DNA of 64,000 bases from Pseudanabaena sp. BC1403 (GTDB lineage: Bacteria; Cyanobacteriota; Cyanobacteriia; Pseudanabaenales; Pseudanabaenaceae): contig NZ_PDDM01000010.1 in assembly GCF_002914585.1 (NCBI RefSeq), positions 62,001-126,000 on the forward strand. Reading direction: 5' to 3'. Below, piece by piece: positions 23,198 through 36,200 of this stretch; position 1 is the stretch's first letter, and each line of letters starts with the position of its first letter. The position numbers and the translations under genes are program-made. The notes beneath the pieces are model-generated. The model made no database searches. It saw only the letters and a program-made list of their open reading frames with translations, and was not told the DNA's origin.

Positions 23198-26100
23198 ATG
23201 TGTAAATCAATTATGGCTAGTAGCGATCGCTTTCCTACAATCAACGGCTACCAACTAGATCAGCAAATTTATGCTGGTAGCAGAACAATTGTCTATCGAG
23301 GCATATGCATAGCTGATAGTCAGTCTGTGGTGCTGAAAATGCCAAGAAGAGATCGCCCCACACCTCAAGATCTGCTGCGATTGCGGAACCACTACACGAT
23401 CGCCAAAAAACTGAATTTTGCAGGAATAGTCCAGACCATATCTTTAGAAAACTATGGTAATGGATTGGTTCTAGTCATGCCCGATGAGGGATATATCGCT
23501 CTCTCAGATTATATTTTAGCTAATCCTCTCAGCCAAATCGAGGTTTTGGCGATCGCGCTCCAACTTGCGACGATTCTTGAAGAAATCTATCGCCATCGCG
23601 TAATTCATAAAGATATCAAACCCAGCAACATCCTAATTGACCTAAATACTAAGCAGATCAAACTAACAGATTTTGGACTGGCGACATTACTACCCCAAGA
23701 AACTCAAGAGATCGTTGGCAGCAATGTCTTAGAAGGGACACTCGCATATATGTCTCCTGAACAAACAGGACGAATGAATCGGGGGGTAGACTATCGCTGC
23801 GACTTTTACTCACTAGGAGTAACTTTATTTGAACTATTGACGGGTCAATTGCCATTTAAGTCAGATGATCCCTTAGAAATCGTGCATTGTCATCTTGCTA
23901 AGCCAGCACCACTAGTAAGCGAGTTCAATCCAGAGATCCCAGAGGCGATCGCCCAAATTGTCTTTAAACTAATGGCAAAAAATGCCGAGGATCGTTACCA
24001 AAACGCATTGGGGTTAAAGCATGATCTCGAAGCCTGTCTGAATCAGCTTAACCAAACAGGAACCATTTCAGAGTTTGCTATCGGCACAAGAGATCTTAGC
24101 GATCGCTTCACCATCCCCGAAAAACTCTATGGTCGAAAAAGAGAGGTTGATCAACTGTTGGAGGCATTCGATCGAGTTGCCACAGGCAGTACCGAAATGA
24201 TGTTAGTCGCAGGTTTTTCCGGGATTGGCAAAACTACCATAATCAATGAAGTTCATAAACCTATTACTAAGCAAAGAGGCTATTTCATTAAGGGTAAATA
24301 TGATCAATTTCAGCGGAATATTCCTTTTTCTGCTTTTGTTCAAGCTTTCCGAGATTTGATGGGGCAATTGCTCTCAGAAAGTGATGCTCAACTGCAAACA
24401 TGGAAAGCTAAAATTCTGGAAGTGGTGGGTGATAATGGGCAAGTTTTAATTGATGTGATTCCCGAACTGGAACTGTTTATTGGCAAACAACCACCAGCCC
24501 CAGAACTATCAGGAACTGCCGCCCAAAATCGCTTCAATCTGTTAATGCAGTACTTTATCAAAGTATTTACCAGCCAAGAGCATCCTTTAGTGATGTTTAT
24601 TGATGACTTGCAGTGGTCAGATTCTGCCTCTCAGAACTTACTGAAATTGTTGATGCAGGATACTAAGCATTTGTTGTTTTTGGGTGCTTATCGAGACAAT
24701 GAGGTTTCACCAGTTCATCCATTTATATTGACAGTAAATGAAATCATCAAAGCCGAAGCTATAGTGCATACAATGACACTACAAGCATTAAGTTTGGAAG
24801 ATACAAATCAATTAGTGGCTGATACATTGAATTGTGAATTGCCCCTAGCTCAACCATTAACAAAATTGGTGTACCAAAAAACCCAAGGAAATCCTTTTTT
24901 TGCGACTCAATTCCTTAAATCATTACATCAAGATCAGCTAATTAAATTTGATGTTAATTTAGGATATTGGCAATGTGATATAGCTGAAGTAAAAGCCCAA
25001 GCATTTACAGATGATGTTGTGGATTTTATGAATTCACAATTGCAAAAACTACCACCTATAACGCAGCACATATTGCAGTTGGCAGCTTGTATTGGCAACT
25101 CTTTTGATTTAGATACTTTAGCTATGGTTTCAGAGCAAACAGTCACGGAAACATCAGATGCTTTGTGGGAAACATTGCAAGAAGGATTGATTTTACCGAC
25201 TAATGATGTTTATAAATTTTATATCGGGAAAGAAGGTCAAGTATTCACACAAAAAAATCAAGAAAGCGTTAGATATAAGTTTCTGCACGATCGTGTCCAA
25301 CAGGCTGCTTATTTACTAATTTCAGAAGACAAAAAGCAGGAAACCCATTACCAGATTGGACAATCGCTATTGCGTCATACATCCCCAGAAAAACAGAAAG
25401 AAAATATTTTTGATATCGTTAGTCATTTGAATATAGCCAGAGAGTTAATTACTACCAAATCACAAAGATGTGAATTAGCGCAGCTGAACCTTGTTGCTGG
25501 AGAAAAAGCCCTTACTGCCACGGCTTATAGTGCGGCTGCTAAATATTTTCATAATGGAATTAAGGCTCTAGATGTTGATAGTTGGCAATGTGAATATCAG
25601 CTGACACTATCTCTTTATAAATCTGCAATTAAGGCGGAATATCTGAATATTAACTTTGCCGAGGCTCAAACTTTAGCAGATTTTACTTTAGAACATACAA
25701 CTAGCCTACTCGATCGAGTCCAAATTTATGAGCTGCAAATGCAAATGTATATGGCTCAGTCAGAAATGCCAAAAGCACTGGCTGTAGGAGTTTTGGCTCT
25801 GGAGATGCTGGGCGTAGACTTAAACAATTCTCTTGTCTCTTCAGCAATTCAACTACCAAAACTATCCTCTATAGAATCATTACCATTTATGCAAGATGCT
25901 CATCAACTTGCAATTATGCGGATCCTGATGGCAATTTTTGCGCCAGCCTATACAACCCAACCAGAATTACTATCGCCGATCGTCTTAACGATGATTGACC
26001 TCAGTTTAAGGCAGGGACATTCCTCGCTGACTGCCTTTGCCTATGTATTTTATGGGATATTTTTGTGTGGTTTTGAGAAAGATTTAGATAAAGGATATTA

Positions 26101-29100
26101 CTCAGGTTTACTAGCCTTAAAAGTCCTAGAAAGATTTTCTGCTAGAGAGTTGGAGTGTAAAGTTAATAATTTATTTAATGTTTTTATCAGACCGTGGAAA
26201 GAACCTCTTATGGATACCATCGAACCACTAGAAAGAGCTAGTCAAGATGGTTTTGAAATGGGAGATATTGAGTATGCTAGTTATGCAACTGCCCATTGCT
26301 GTACTTATCGCTTTCTGGCTGGAGAAACCTTAGAAGAGGTACAACAAAAGCAAAATATTGCCCTTGAGATTTTGCAGCCAATTAAACAAGAGCACTCTCT
26401 TGGCAACGCTCAAATTTGGCAACAACTTGTTTCTAATTTGTTGGGAGATGTCACGGAGCTAAGGCAATTGTCAGGGGAATATTTTGATGAAACTGAACTT
26501 CTATCTGTTTATTGTGCAGGGAACGATCGCTCCCTACCGTTTACAGCCTACTTGGCTAAATCTATTCTCAACTATTTATTTGCAGATTATTTGATGGCAG
26601 TGACATCAGCACTCAAGGCAGCAGACTATGCTGAGGCTGCGATTGGGATAACCGTGGGGATTCACAACTTCTATTATTCTCTTGCCCTATTAGCCCAGTG
26701 CCTTGATTTACAAGCATCAGAAAACAGAAGTACCTCAACTATTCATCAACAATGTCAATCCCTGCTAGACCAAGTAGAAATCAATCAAAAAATCATGGAA
26801 GTATGGGTTGGTCACGCTCCGAAAAACTTTGCCCATAAATTTGATTTGGTAGCAGCAGAAAAATGTCGAGTATTAGGACAAAAAGCTGAGGCTATGGAGC
26901 TATATGACAAGGCGATCGCTGGAGCAAAAAACCACCAATATATCCAAGAACAAGCCCTAGCTAACGAATTAGCCGCTAAATTCTTTCTTGCTTGGGGCAA
27001 AGAGAAAGTCGCTCAAGTCTATATGCAAGAGGCGTATTATGGCTATGTAAGCTGGGGCGCAATCGCCAAAGTCACCGACCTCGAAAATCGCTATCCCCAA
27101 CTTCTCGCGCCTATTCTTCGAGACTCTCTTGGCTCTTTCCAGAAAAAAACTACAAGTTCCTCTGGTAGCACCTCTGAAGCAATCGATTTAGCGACTCTAC
27201 TAAAAGCATCTCAAGCAATTTCAGAAGAGATAGAGCTTTCAAAGCTCTTAGAGGCGCTCCTAAATATTGCCAATATTAATTCTGGAGCCGATAAATGCGT
27301 TTTATTGTTGCAATCAGAACCAGAGTTGCAAATTGCTGCTCTCGTGGAATCTGGACAACCTTCGCAAATCTTGCCCTCTCCCATATCCTTAGAACATAGT
27401 GAGGATATGGCGATTTCTATCGTCAATCAGGTCAAACATAGTTTAGAACCCATAGTTTTGAGTGATGCACGACAAGATTCCCGATTTGCAAGCGATCGCT
27501 ACATCCTCAAATATCGACCTAAAAGCGTTTTGTGTATGCCTATTCTGAAACAAGGCAAGTTAATCGGGATTTTATATCTAGAAAATAGCTTGACCATAGG
27601 AGCATTTACCAGCGATCGCCTTGAAGTGCTAAACCTAATTTGTTCTCAAGCTGCAATTTCCTTGGAAAATGCCCAACTCTATCAAACACTGTATGAGAGT
27701 GAAAATAAATTCAGAAGGCTAGTGGAAGGAGCCAATGACATGATCTGGGCTGCAAATTCCGACGGCATATTTACCTATCTCTCTCCCCAATTTCAGACCA
27801 TGTTTGGGTTTCCCATTGATGAATGGGTAGGACAATTCCTTGCGAGTTTGATTCATCCTGATGACTTGGGAAAAACTGCTGCGGCAGCTAAACTTTCCTT
27901 AGAGAGATTAGAAAATATAGCTGGTTTAGAGTTTCGCCACTTATGTCAAGACGGTAGTTATCTATGGGTAATGGTGAATATAACACCCGTCACAGATAAT
28001 GCAGGTAAAGCGATCGGGCTACAAGGCATTTTGCGGGATATCAGCGATCGCAAAAACCTAGAAAGAGAACAAGCCCGTTTGTTGGGAATTCTTGAAGCAT
28101 CATCAGACTATATTGGTACTGCCAGTCCAGATGGTGAAATTACTTGGGCAAACCAAAGATTACGCCAATTTTTAAACCTTGAGCAAAACGAATCATTGGC
28201 AGGTTATCAAATACAAGATTGTCATCCTCAATGGGTTCCGAATCTACTTTATCAAGAAGCAATCCCTCAAGCAATTCAACAAGGTTATTGGACTGGAGAA
28301 ACAGCATTATTGACTCCAGAAGGACAAGACATTCCTGTATCACAAGTTTTGATGGTACATAAAGCCCAAACAGGCGAACTGGAATACCTCTCAACGATTA
28401 TGCGTGATATCAGTGTGCAAAAAAGAACAGAGGCAGCTTTACAAGCATCCGAATCAGAACTACGCAGCTTATTTATGGGGATGGATGATGTTGTCTTTGT
28501 GGTAGATCGAACTGGAACATATCTCAAGGTCGCCCCAACGAATGCAGACAAGCTTTACTTATCTCCTGATATACTCATTGGCAAAAGTATTCAAGAGATT
28601 TTCCCGCCCGAACAATCTGCGCAATTTCTATCAGTAATTTGGAACACTCTCGACAAGCAGCAAACTCAAGAGCTTGAATATAGCTTATTGATCCAAGATA
28701 TGGAATTTTGGTTTAGTGCAAGATGTTCTCCCTTGACTGAGCAATCTGTCATTTGGGTGGCTCGCGATATCAACGATCGCAAAAAAGCTGAAGAGGATAT
28801 GCGAGATAGCGCAGAACGCCTGCGTCTTGCACTAATGGCTGCGAATCAGGGACTATACGACCTCAATCTGCAAACTGGCGAAGCGATCGTCAGCCCTGAA
28901 TATGCCACTATGCTGGGGTACGAGCCAGCCGAATTTCATGAAACAAACGCCAAGTGGATCGAACGGCTGCACCCAGACGATCTAGAGAGAGTTGCAGGTA
29001 CTTATCGGGCATATGTGAATGGAGAAATTGCCAATTACATCGTAGAATTTCGACAACGCACTAAAAACGGTGACTGGAAATGGATTCTCTCCCTAGGCAA

Positions 29101-30280
29101 AGTTGTCGAACGGGACGAGCTTGGGCAACCCTTACGGATGTTGGGAACTCATACAGACATCAGCGATCGCAAAGCTGCGGAAGCACTGCTCCAACAACAA
29201 GCCCAACAACTCGAAGAATATGCCCAGACCTTAGAACAGAGAGTAGAAGAGCGCACCCAAGAACTTTCGCAGGCATTATCCAATCTCCAATCTACGCAAG
29301 CAGAACTGATTCATTCCGAAAAGATGGCAGTACTAGGGCAACTCACTGCCAGCGTCGCCCACGAGATCAATACACCACTAGGGGTGATTCGCGCAGCAAC
29401 AGGCAATATTGTCTCGGCAAGCAATGTCTCTCTTCAGCAATTGCCCCAACTCATGCAAAGCTTGACTTCTCAACAACAAGTAGAGTTTATAGCTCTGGTG
29501 AATGTAGCAATTCAGAAACCCTACTCCCTATGTACCAAAGAAGAGCGACAACTGAGGCAACAACTGCAAAGCGAGCTAGCCATCCAAGGTATTGCTGATG
29601 CTAGTAGCATCGCGAATCAACTCAGTCAGATGCAACTGGGTTCGGATCTGCACCTGTATCAATCGATTCTGCAATCCCCGAACTGTTATGACATTTTGCA
29701 GGTAGCTCACAAGCTGGTATTGCAACATCAAAGCACCAGCAGTATTCAACAGGAAGTAGACCGTGCCGCAAAGATCGTGTTTGCGCTCAAAACCTATACT
29801 CACCGTAGCAAAGCTGGCGAGAAAAGTCTTGCCCAAATTAGCGATGGCATTGAGGTAGCTCTAACGCTCTATCAAAGCCGACTGAAACAAGGCATTGAGG
29901 TGATCCGTAAATATCAAGAAGTTCCCGATATTTTCTGCGACCCAGATGAACTCACGCAAGTCTGGATAAATTTAATTGACAATGCGATCTATGCGATCGG
30001 TCAGCAAGGTACATTAGAAATTTCTATCGCACAGCAAGGAGAATTTGTAGTTGTAGAACTCACTAATTCGGGCGATGAAATTCCCATTAAGATACAGTCA
30101 CATATTTTTGATCCATTTTTCACGACTAAGCCTAGGGGAGAAGGTAGTGGACTAGGCTTAGATATTGTGAGGCAAATTGTCCAAAGACAGGGAGGAGAGA
30201 TCCGAATGCAGAGTCAGCCTAATAACACTACTTTCATAGTGCTGTTGCCCTTACCGATGGTCACTCGAGGACAGCTATGA
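23198..30280 (+). CDS. giant Ser/Thr kinase - AAA ATPase - GAF - PAS x4 - histidine kinase
   Basis: This 2360-residue signalling protein combines two kinase types. Domains in order: Ser/Thr kinase (about 15-280) with VVLK lysine, catalytic HKDIKPSNI (about 136), DFG (about 158) and MSPEQ. Its glycine loop is poor (AGSRTIVYRG). An AAA_16-type ATPase follows, with Walker A GFSGIGKTT (about 338) and Walker B FIDDLQWSD (about 467). A long helical TPR-like region runs about 560-1320, then GAF (about 1330-1490), four PAS domains (about 1505-1995) and a coiled coil. The histidine kinase has H2055 in SVAHEINTPLG and an ATPase domain with NLIDNA and GEGSGLGLDIV. A helical insert of roughly 120 residues separates H-box and N-box. 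It is cytoplasmic; no membrane helices are seen. A GAAGGGAG ribosome site supports ATG 23198, though ATG 23213 is possible. This architecture is known in cyanobacteria as trifunctional kinases; the signal is unknown. Confidence 0.92.
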   Translation: MCKSIMASSDRFPTINGYQLDQQIYAGSRTIVYRGICIADSQSVVLKMPRRDRPTPQDLLRLRNHYTIAKKLNFAGIVQTISLENYGNGLVLVMPDEGYIALSDYILANPLSQIEVLAIALQLATILEEIYRHRVIHKDIKPSNILIDLNTKQIKLTDFGLATLLPQETQEIVGSNVLEGTLAYMSPEQTGRMNRGVDYRCDFYSLGVTLFELLTGQLPFKSDDPLEIVHCHLAKPAPLVSEFNPEIPEAIAQIVFKLMAKNAEDRYQNALGLKHDLEACLNQLNQTGTISEFAIGTRDLSDRFTIPEKLYGRKREVDQLLEAFDRVATGSTEMMLVAGFSGIGKTTIINEVHKPITKQRGYFIKGKYDQFQRNIPFSAFVQAFRDLMGQLLSESDAQLQTWKAKILEVVGDNGQVLIDVIPELELFIGKQPPAPELSGTAAQNRFNLLMQYFIKVFTSQEHPLVMFIDDLQWSDSASQNLLKLLMQDTKHLLFLGAYRDNEVSPVHPFILTVNEIIKAEAIVHTMTLQALSLEDTNQLVADTLNCELPLAQPLTKLVYQKTQGNPFFATQFLKSLHQDQLIKFDVNLGYWQCDIAEVKAQAFTDDVVDFMNSQLQKLPPITQHILQLAACIGNSFDLDTLAMVSEQTVTETSDALWETLQEGLILPTNDVYKFYIGKEGQVFTQKNQESVRYKFLHDRVQQAAYLLISEDKKQETHYQIGQSLLRHTSPEKQKENIFDIVSHLNIARELITTKSQRCELAQLNLVAGEKALTATAYSAAAKYFHNGIKALDVDSWQCEYQLTLSLYKSAIKAEYLNINFAEAQTLADFTLEHTTSLLDRVQIYELQMQMYMAQSEMPKALAVGVLALEMLGVDLNNSLVSSAIQLPKLSSIESLPFMQDAHQLAIMRILMAIFAPAYTTQPELLSPIVLTMIDLSLRQGHSSLTAFAYVFYGIFLCGFEKDLDKGYYSGLLALKVLERFSARELECKVNNLFNVFIRPWKEPLMDTIEPLERASQDGFEMGDIEYASYATAHCCTYRFLAGETLEEVQQKQNIALEILQPIKQEHSLGNAQIWQQLVSNLLGDVTELRQLSGEYFDETELLSVYCAGNDRSLPFTAYLAKSILNYLFADYLMAVTSALKAADYAEAAIGITVGIHNFYYSLALLAQCLDLQASENRSTSTIHQQCQSLLDQVEINQKIMEVWVGHAPKNFAHKFDLVAAEKCRVLGQKAEAMELYDKAIAGAKNHQYIQEQALANELAAKFFLAWGKEKVAQVYMQEAYYGYVSWGAIAKVTDLENRYPQLLAPILRDSLGSFQKKTTSSSGSTSEAIDLATLLKASQAISEEIELSKLLEALLNIANINSGADKCVLLLQSEPELQIAALVESGQPSQILPSPISLEHSEDMAISIVNQVKHSLEPIVLSDARQDSRFASDRYILKYRPKSVLCMPILKQGKLIGILYLENSLTIGAFTSDRLEVLNLICSQAAISLENAQLYQTLYESENKFRRLVEGANDMIWAANSDGIFTYLSPQFQTMFGFPIDEWVGQFLASLIHPDDLGKTAAAAKLSLERLENIAGLEFRHLCQDGSYLWVMVNITPVTDNAGKAIGLQGILRDISDRKNLEREQARLLGILEASSDYIGTASPDGEITWANQRLRQFLNLEQNESLAGYQIQDCHPQWVPNLLYQEAIPQAIQQGYWTGETALLTPEGQDIPVSQVLMVHKAQTGELEYLSTIMRDISVQKRTEAALQASESELRSLFMGMDDVVFVVDRTGTYLKVAPTNADKLYLSPDILIGKSIQEIFPPEQSAQFLSVIWNTLDKQQTQELEYSLLIQDMEFWFSARCSPLTEQSVIWVARDINDRKKAEEDMRDSAERLRLALMAANQGLYDLNLQTGEAIVSPEYATMLGYEPAEFHETNAKWIERLHPDDLERVAGTYRAYVNGEIANYIVEFRQRTKNGDWKWILSLGKVVERDELGQPLRMLGTHTDISDRKAAEALLQQQAQQLEEYAQTLEQRVEERTQELSQALSNLQSTQAELIHSEKMAVLGQLTASVAHEINTPLGVIRAATGNIVSASNVSLQQLPQLMQSLTSQQQVEFIALVNVAIQKPYSLCTKEERQLRQQLQSELAIQGIADASSIANQLSQMQLGSDLHLYQSILQSPNCYDILQVAHKLVLQHQSTSSIQQEVDRAAKIVFALKTYTHRSKAGEKSLAQISDGIEVALTLYQSRLKQGIEVIRKYQEVPDIFCDPDELTQVWINLIDNAIYAIGQQGTLEISIAQQGEFVVVELTNSGDEIPIKIQSHIFDPFFTTKPRGEGSGLGLDIVRQIVQRQGGEIRMQSQPNNTTFIVLLPLPMVTRGQL

Positions 30281-33200
30281 TCCAGACAACTGTAAACATT
30301 GGCGATCGCTTTCCTACAATCAACGGCTACCAACTAGATCAGCAAATTTATGCTGGTAATAGAACATTTGTCTATCGAGGCATACGCTTAGCCGATGGGT
30401 TGCCCGTTGTGTTGAAAACGTTGACAAGCGATCGCCCTACACCTCAAGATCTGCTGCGATTGCGGAACCACTTCACGATCGCCAAAAAACTGAATTTTGC
30501 AGGAATAGTCCAGACCATATCTTTAGAAAACTATGGTAATGGATTGGTTCTAGTCATGCCCGATGAGGGATATATCGCTCTCTCAGATTATATTTTAGCT
30601 AATCCTCTCAGCCAAATCGAGGTTTTGGCGATCGCGCTCCAAATTGCGACGATTCTAGATGAACTGTATCTTCAGCGAGTGATCCACAAAGATATCAAAC
30701 CCAGCAATATCCTAATTCATCCCATTACTAAGCAGATTAAGGTAACTGATTTTGGTTTAGCGACATTACTACCCCACGAGACGCAGACGCTAATTAGTGC
30801 AAATATTTTAGAAGGAACCCTCGCATACATGTCTCCCGAACAGACTGGACGGATGAATCGGGGGATTGACTATCGCAGTGACTTTTATGCTCTAGGTGTG
30901 ACTTTATTTGAACTATTCACAGGACAATTGCCATTTCGTTCAGACGATCCCTTGGAAATAGTACATTGTCATATTGCTAAATTAGCACCATTAGTAAGTG
31001 AATTCAAGTCAGAGATCCCAGATACAATCACACAAATCGTCGCCAAGCTGATGGCAAAGAATGCCGAAGATCGCTATCAGAGTGCGTTGGGATTAAAGTA
31101 TGACCTAGAAATCTGCCTAAATCAACTTAAACAGACAGGAATCATTATACCGTTTGAGATTGCGACAAGAGATATTAGCGATCGCTTCACTATTCCCGAA
31201 AAACTGTACGGACGAGAGACAGAAGTAGCCAGTCTCCTGTCCACATTTGACCGAGTATCACAAGGCAGTAGCGAAATGATGCTAGTGGCAGGTTTCTCAG
31301 GTATCGGTAAAACCTCTGTAGTAAACGAAGTTCACAAACCAATTGTCAGACAACATGGCCATTTTATTAAGGGCAAGTTCGATCAGTTTCAGCGCAATAT
31401 TCCCTTTAGTGCTTTTGTGCAGGCTTTCCGCGACTTGATGGGGCAGTTACAATCAGAGTCAGATCTACAGCTACAAACATGGAGAGATCGCATTCTCGAA
31501 GTGACTGGTGAAAATGGACAGATTTTGATCGAGGTGATTCCTGAACTAGAAAATATTATTGGCAATCAACTACCAGCGCCAGAGCTATCAGGCAATGCCT
31601 CTCAAAATCGCTTCAATCTATTGATTCGGAAGTTTGTTCAAGTCTTTACCACTGCCGAAAATCCCTTAGTTTTATTTCTGGATGATTTGCAATGGGCAGA
31701 TCTAGCTTCCTTAAAATTATTGCAACTATTGATGCAGGATACGGGACATCTATTGGTGTTGGGTGCTTATCGCGATAACGAGGTCTCACCTGTGCATCCG
31801 TTGATGTTGACAGTGGATGAGATCGTTAAGGCGGGAGCAACGGTAAATACGATTTCCTTACCACCTTTGAAGCAAGAGGATCTAAATCAGTTGGTGGCAG
31901 ACTCCTTGATTTGCGATTTGTCCATTGCACAGTTGTTAACCGAATTGGTTTATGAAAAGACTAAAGGTTATCCTTTCTTTGCTAGGCAGTTCCTCAAAGC
32001 GTTATATGAGGATGGTTTGATTACCTTTAATTGGAATGGGCGGTCTTGGCAATGGGATTTTTCTCAAATAGCTTTTGCCATTAGCGATGATGTGGTGGAG
32101 TTTCTGGCACGGCAATTGCAGAAGTTGCCTATAGAAACACAGGATATCCTCAAAATAGCAGCTTGTATTAGTGCACAGTTTGATTTGCAGACCTTAGCGA
32201 TCGCTTTCCAACAATCCCTAGAAAATACCGCAAAAGCATTATGGAAAGCATTACAGGAAGGTTTAATTATTCCAACGACTGAAGCCTATAAGTTCTTTAC
32301 CCAATCTGATACGAGTTCTATTTTGCAAACTGATGTGAATGCAACTTATAAATTCCTGCACGATCGCATTCAACAGGCAGCCTATTCACTGATTCCCGAA
32401 TCTCAAAAAGAGTTAGTACATCTCGATATTGGTAGACTGCTGCTAAATCGTACATCTAGCGAAGAGCAGGAGTTGCAACTGTTCCATATTGTTAATCATC
32501 TTAACCGTGGCATATCGCTCATTGATGATAGAAAAGAAAGGGAATCTTTAGTTTATCTCAACTGGCGGGCTGCCAAAAAAGCGCGAACCTCCTCAGCTTA
32601 CGAAGCAGCGACAAGCTATCTAAATATGGGATTGGAGCTTTTAGATGCTCAATGTTGGCAAAATCAGTACAGTCTGACACTAAGTTTACATCAACTGGCT
32701 GCTGAGATTGCATATCTGTCTGGGGAATATACTCAGATGGAAATTCTGATTGCGAGAGCATTACAACAGACTAAAAATCAGTTGGATCGGGCAAAATTAT
32801 ATGAGATTCAGATTTTAGCTCTAGTAGCTAAAAATCAAGCCCATGAAGCAATCTCCTATGCTCGTCAGATTTTGACTAACTTTGGTGTTCAACTTCCTAA
32901 GAAAACATCCAAACTGCGAACGATCATCGGATTTTTTACAACGGTCTATCTGATGATTGGCACTAGTCCTGAGGATTTGCTATCACTGCCTGCTATGTCA
33001 AATCCCTATAAATTAGCAATTTGCAATCTCTTTAATGCCATTGGTGCGGCAGCCCAAAGCAGTTTATCCGAGATTCTTCCATTTATGACTTTTAAGGGCA
33101 TTTCTCTATATCTCCGTTATGGTAATGTTCCTAAATCATCGATGGCATATACAGTCTATGCTTTTTTACTCTGTGAGAAGCTTGGACAAGTAGATAAAGG

Positions 33201-36200
33201 GTATGCCATCGGAAAAGCCGCGATCGCTCTATGTCACCAAACCGCATCCAAGGAAGCCTTGGCTCCTACTTTATTTCTCTGGACTCGTTTTATTTCTTAT
33301 CGTAAGGAGCACCTAAAAAGTTCATTACCACTACTGATGGAAGCATATCAAGTGAGTTTGGAGGTGGGTGATAATGAGTATGCTGCTTATAGTCTCTGTG
33401 TATATTTCACGCAATCCTATTGGATTAGCCCTAGTCTTGTGGATTTGCAAAGGGACGCGATCGCTAGTCTCCCTACTTTGCAGAAACTTCAGCAAACTTC
33501 GATGACAGATATGCATAATCTTAACTGCCAGATTTTGGAAAACCTCATAACTAAACCCGACGATGTTTGTCAAATTACTGGACGTTTTTTTGATGAGACT
33601 GCGATATCTAAAAGCGATCGCCAACTGCAAGTTTATGCAAGCTTACGCAAACTTCAGCTTGCTTTTTTGTTCTATCGATACCCGTTAGCTATGGAACAAA
33701 TTACGATCATCGAAGCCCTGATCGGCATAATTGATGGAACCTTTGTTAAAACGCTTTTCTATTTTTATGATGCTCTCATCAGATTAGCGCAGTATCCCTA
33801 CCTATCAAAAAAGCAACAAAGGGCTTACCTAACTAAAGTACGCGCTACTCAAAAGTATCTCGCGAGATTCGCTAAATCTGCTCAGATGAATTATCAACAC
33901 AAGGTCGTATTGATAGAAGCCGAATATCTGCGCGTTTTAGGAAAATTAAGTCAAGCGAGAGATTTGTATGATCGCGCGATCGCTGGAGCCAAAGAAAATG
34001 GCTACGTCCAAGAAGAAGCCCTCGCCAATGAACTCGCTGCGAAGTTCTATCTCGATTGGGGAAAAGAGAAAATCGCTCAAGTATACATGATTGACGCATA
34101 TTATGGTTATATGCGTTGGGGAGCAACAGCCAAAGTTACCGACATAGAAAATCGTTATCCCCAACTGCTCACGCCTATTCTTCAGAAAGCTACTCCCCTT
34201 GGTTCTATCAATACAAGATCTAGTAACTCCTCTAATAGCAACTCTGAAGCAATAGATCTAGCGACACTTCTCAAAGCCTCTCAAGCAATTTCTGAAGAAG
34301 TTGAACTTGACAAGCTTTTGATAACGCTCTTAAATATTGTGATCGCTAATGCTGGTGGAGATAAATGTGTCATACTGCTGCTAGTTGCACAGGAATTACA
34401 AGTCGAGGCTCTAGCGAAATATGGACAGACATCGCAAATCCTGTCATCACCGATATCTCTAGAATCAAGCGAAGATGTGGCGGTTGGTTTGGTAAATCAG
34501 GTCAAGCGCAGTTTAGAGCCATTAGTTGTGAATGATGCGCGTGTAGATGCTCAATTTGCAGGCGATCGCTACATTATCCAACATCAGCCCAAAAGCATTC
34601 TATGTACACCCATTCTCAAGCAAGGGCAGTTAGTGGGGATTTTATATCTAGAAAATAGTTTGACCGTGGGAGCGTTTACAAGCGATCGCATTGAAGTCTT
34701 AAATCTAATTTGCTCTCAAGCCGCGATTTCCATCGAAAATGCCCGACTCTATCAAACCCTCCAACAGAGTGAAAATAAGTTTCGAGCCTTTGTGGAAAAT
34801 GTCAACGATATCATTTATGCGATTACTCCAGAGGGAGCCTTTAGCTATCTGTCTCCACAGTTTAAAGACATGCTGGGCTACGATGTCAGCGAATTTTTGA
34901 ATCAGTCTTATGACGGATTAATCCATCCAGATGATATCTCCGCCATAATTGCCTCGCACCAAAAACTCTTTGAAACTGGGCAGAAACAATCTGGGCTGGA
35001 GTTTCGGTTAAAACATAAGAATAGTGAATGGGTATGGATGACTTGTAATAATGCCCCGATCTTTGATGACCAAGGTCGTGTAATTGGGTTGCGTGGAATT
35101 GCGCGAGATGTTAGCGAAAGAAAGCGACTGGAAGCCGAGCATCATCAGACCGAAGTCGCTCTGGCTGAGAGTGAGAGAAAATTCAGAAGGCTAGTGGAAA
35201 GAGCCAACGACATGATTTGGTCTGCACGGGCAGACAGCACCTTGACTTATCTCTCTCCCCAATTTCAGACCATGTTTGGACTATCTCCGTCTGAGTGGGT
35301 AGGACAATCCTTTGCGAAACTGATTCATCCCGACGACTTAGAAAGGGCTATTGCACCTGCTAGATTGGCACTGGAGCAAGATGAGAATCAGCAAAACATA
35401 GAGTTTCGGCATTTATGTCGAGACGGTAGCTATCTATGGGTAACACTGAACATGACCTCCATCAAAGATGATGAAGGCAATGCGATCGGACTACAAGGTA
35501 TTGTGAGAGATATCAGCGATCGCAAACAGACAGAAACCATCTTGAGGCATTATGAGCGGATGATCTCATCCTCTCCAGATGGGATGGCTCTAGTTGACCG
35601 AAACTATACCTATCGATTGGTCAATCAAATCTATTTAGATCGTAATGGTCAGAAATTGGAAGATATTATTGGACACTCGATTCCTGATTTCAATGGTGAA
35701 GATACGTTCCAAAATTTGATTAAACCAAGGTTAGATCGATGTCTTGCGGGTGAAACGATTCGATATGAGGATTGGTTTCACTACAAAAAATTAGGTGATC
35801 GCTTTATTCGAGTTACCTATTCTCCATATTTTGAGGAGAACGGTGTGATCGTAGGCGTAGTCGTTAATACCCGAGACGATACAGAGCGTCGAAGGGTAGA
35901 GATATCTCAAAAACAAAATGAAGAAATGTTTCGCGCCACTTTTGAGCAAGCTGCTGTGGGAATGGCACAGGCAAACTTAAATGGACAATTTGTTAAACTC
36001 AACCAGAAATTTTGCGATATTATTGGCTACACTGAAGCCGAGCTAATCAATAAATCCTTTGAGGAAATTACATACCTTGATGACATTGCGATAGACAAGG
36101 CAAATATTAGGAAACTGCTGGCAGAAGAGAGTAAGTCATTTTCCATAGAAAAGCGATACATTCACAAAGATAGTCGCATTATTTGGATAAACCTTAATGT

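Noticed and set aside
29080-29598. 172-codon frame inside the first giant kinase gene
   Set aside because: It is an out-of-frame shadow of the coiled coil and H-box region, rich in Ser/Arg/Thr from Gln/Leu codons read in another frame.
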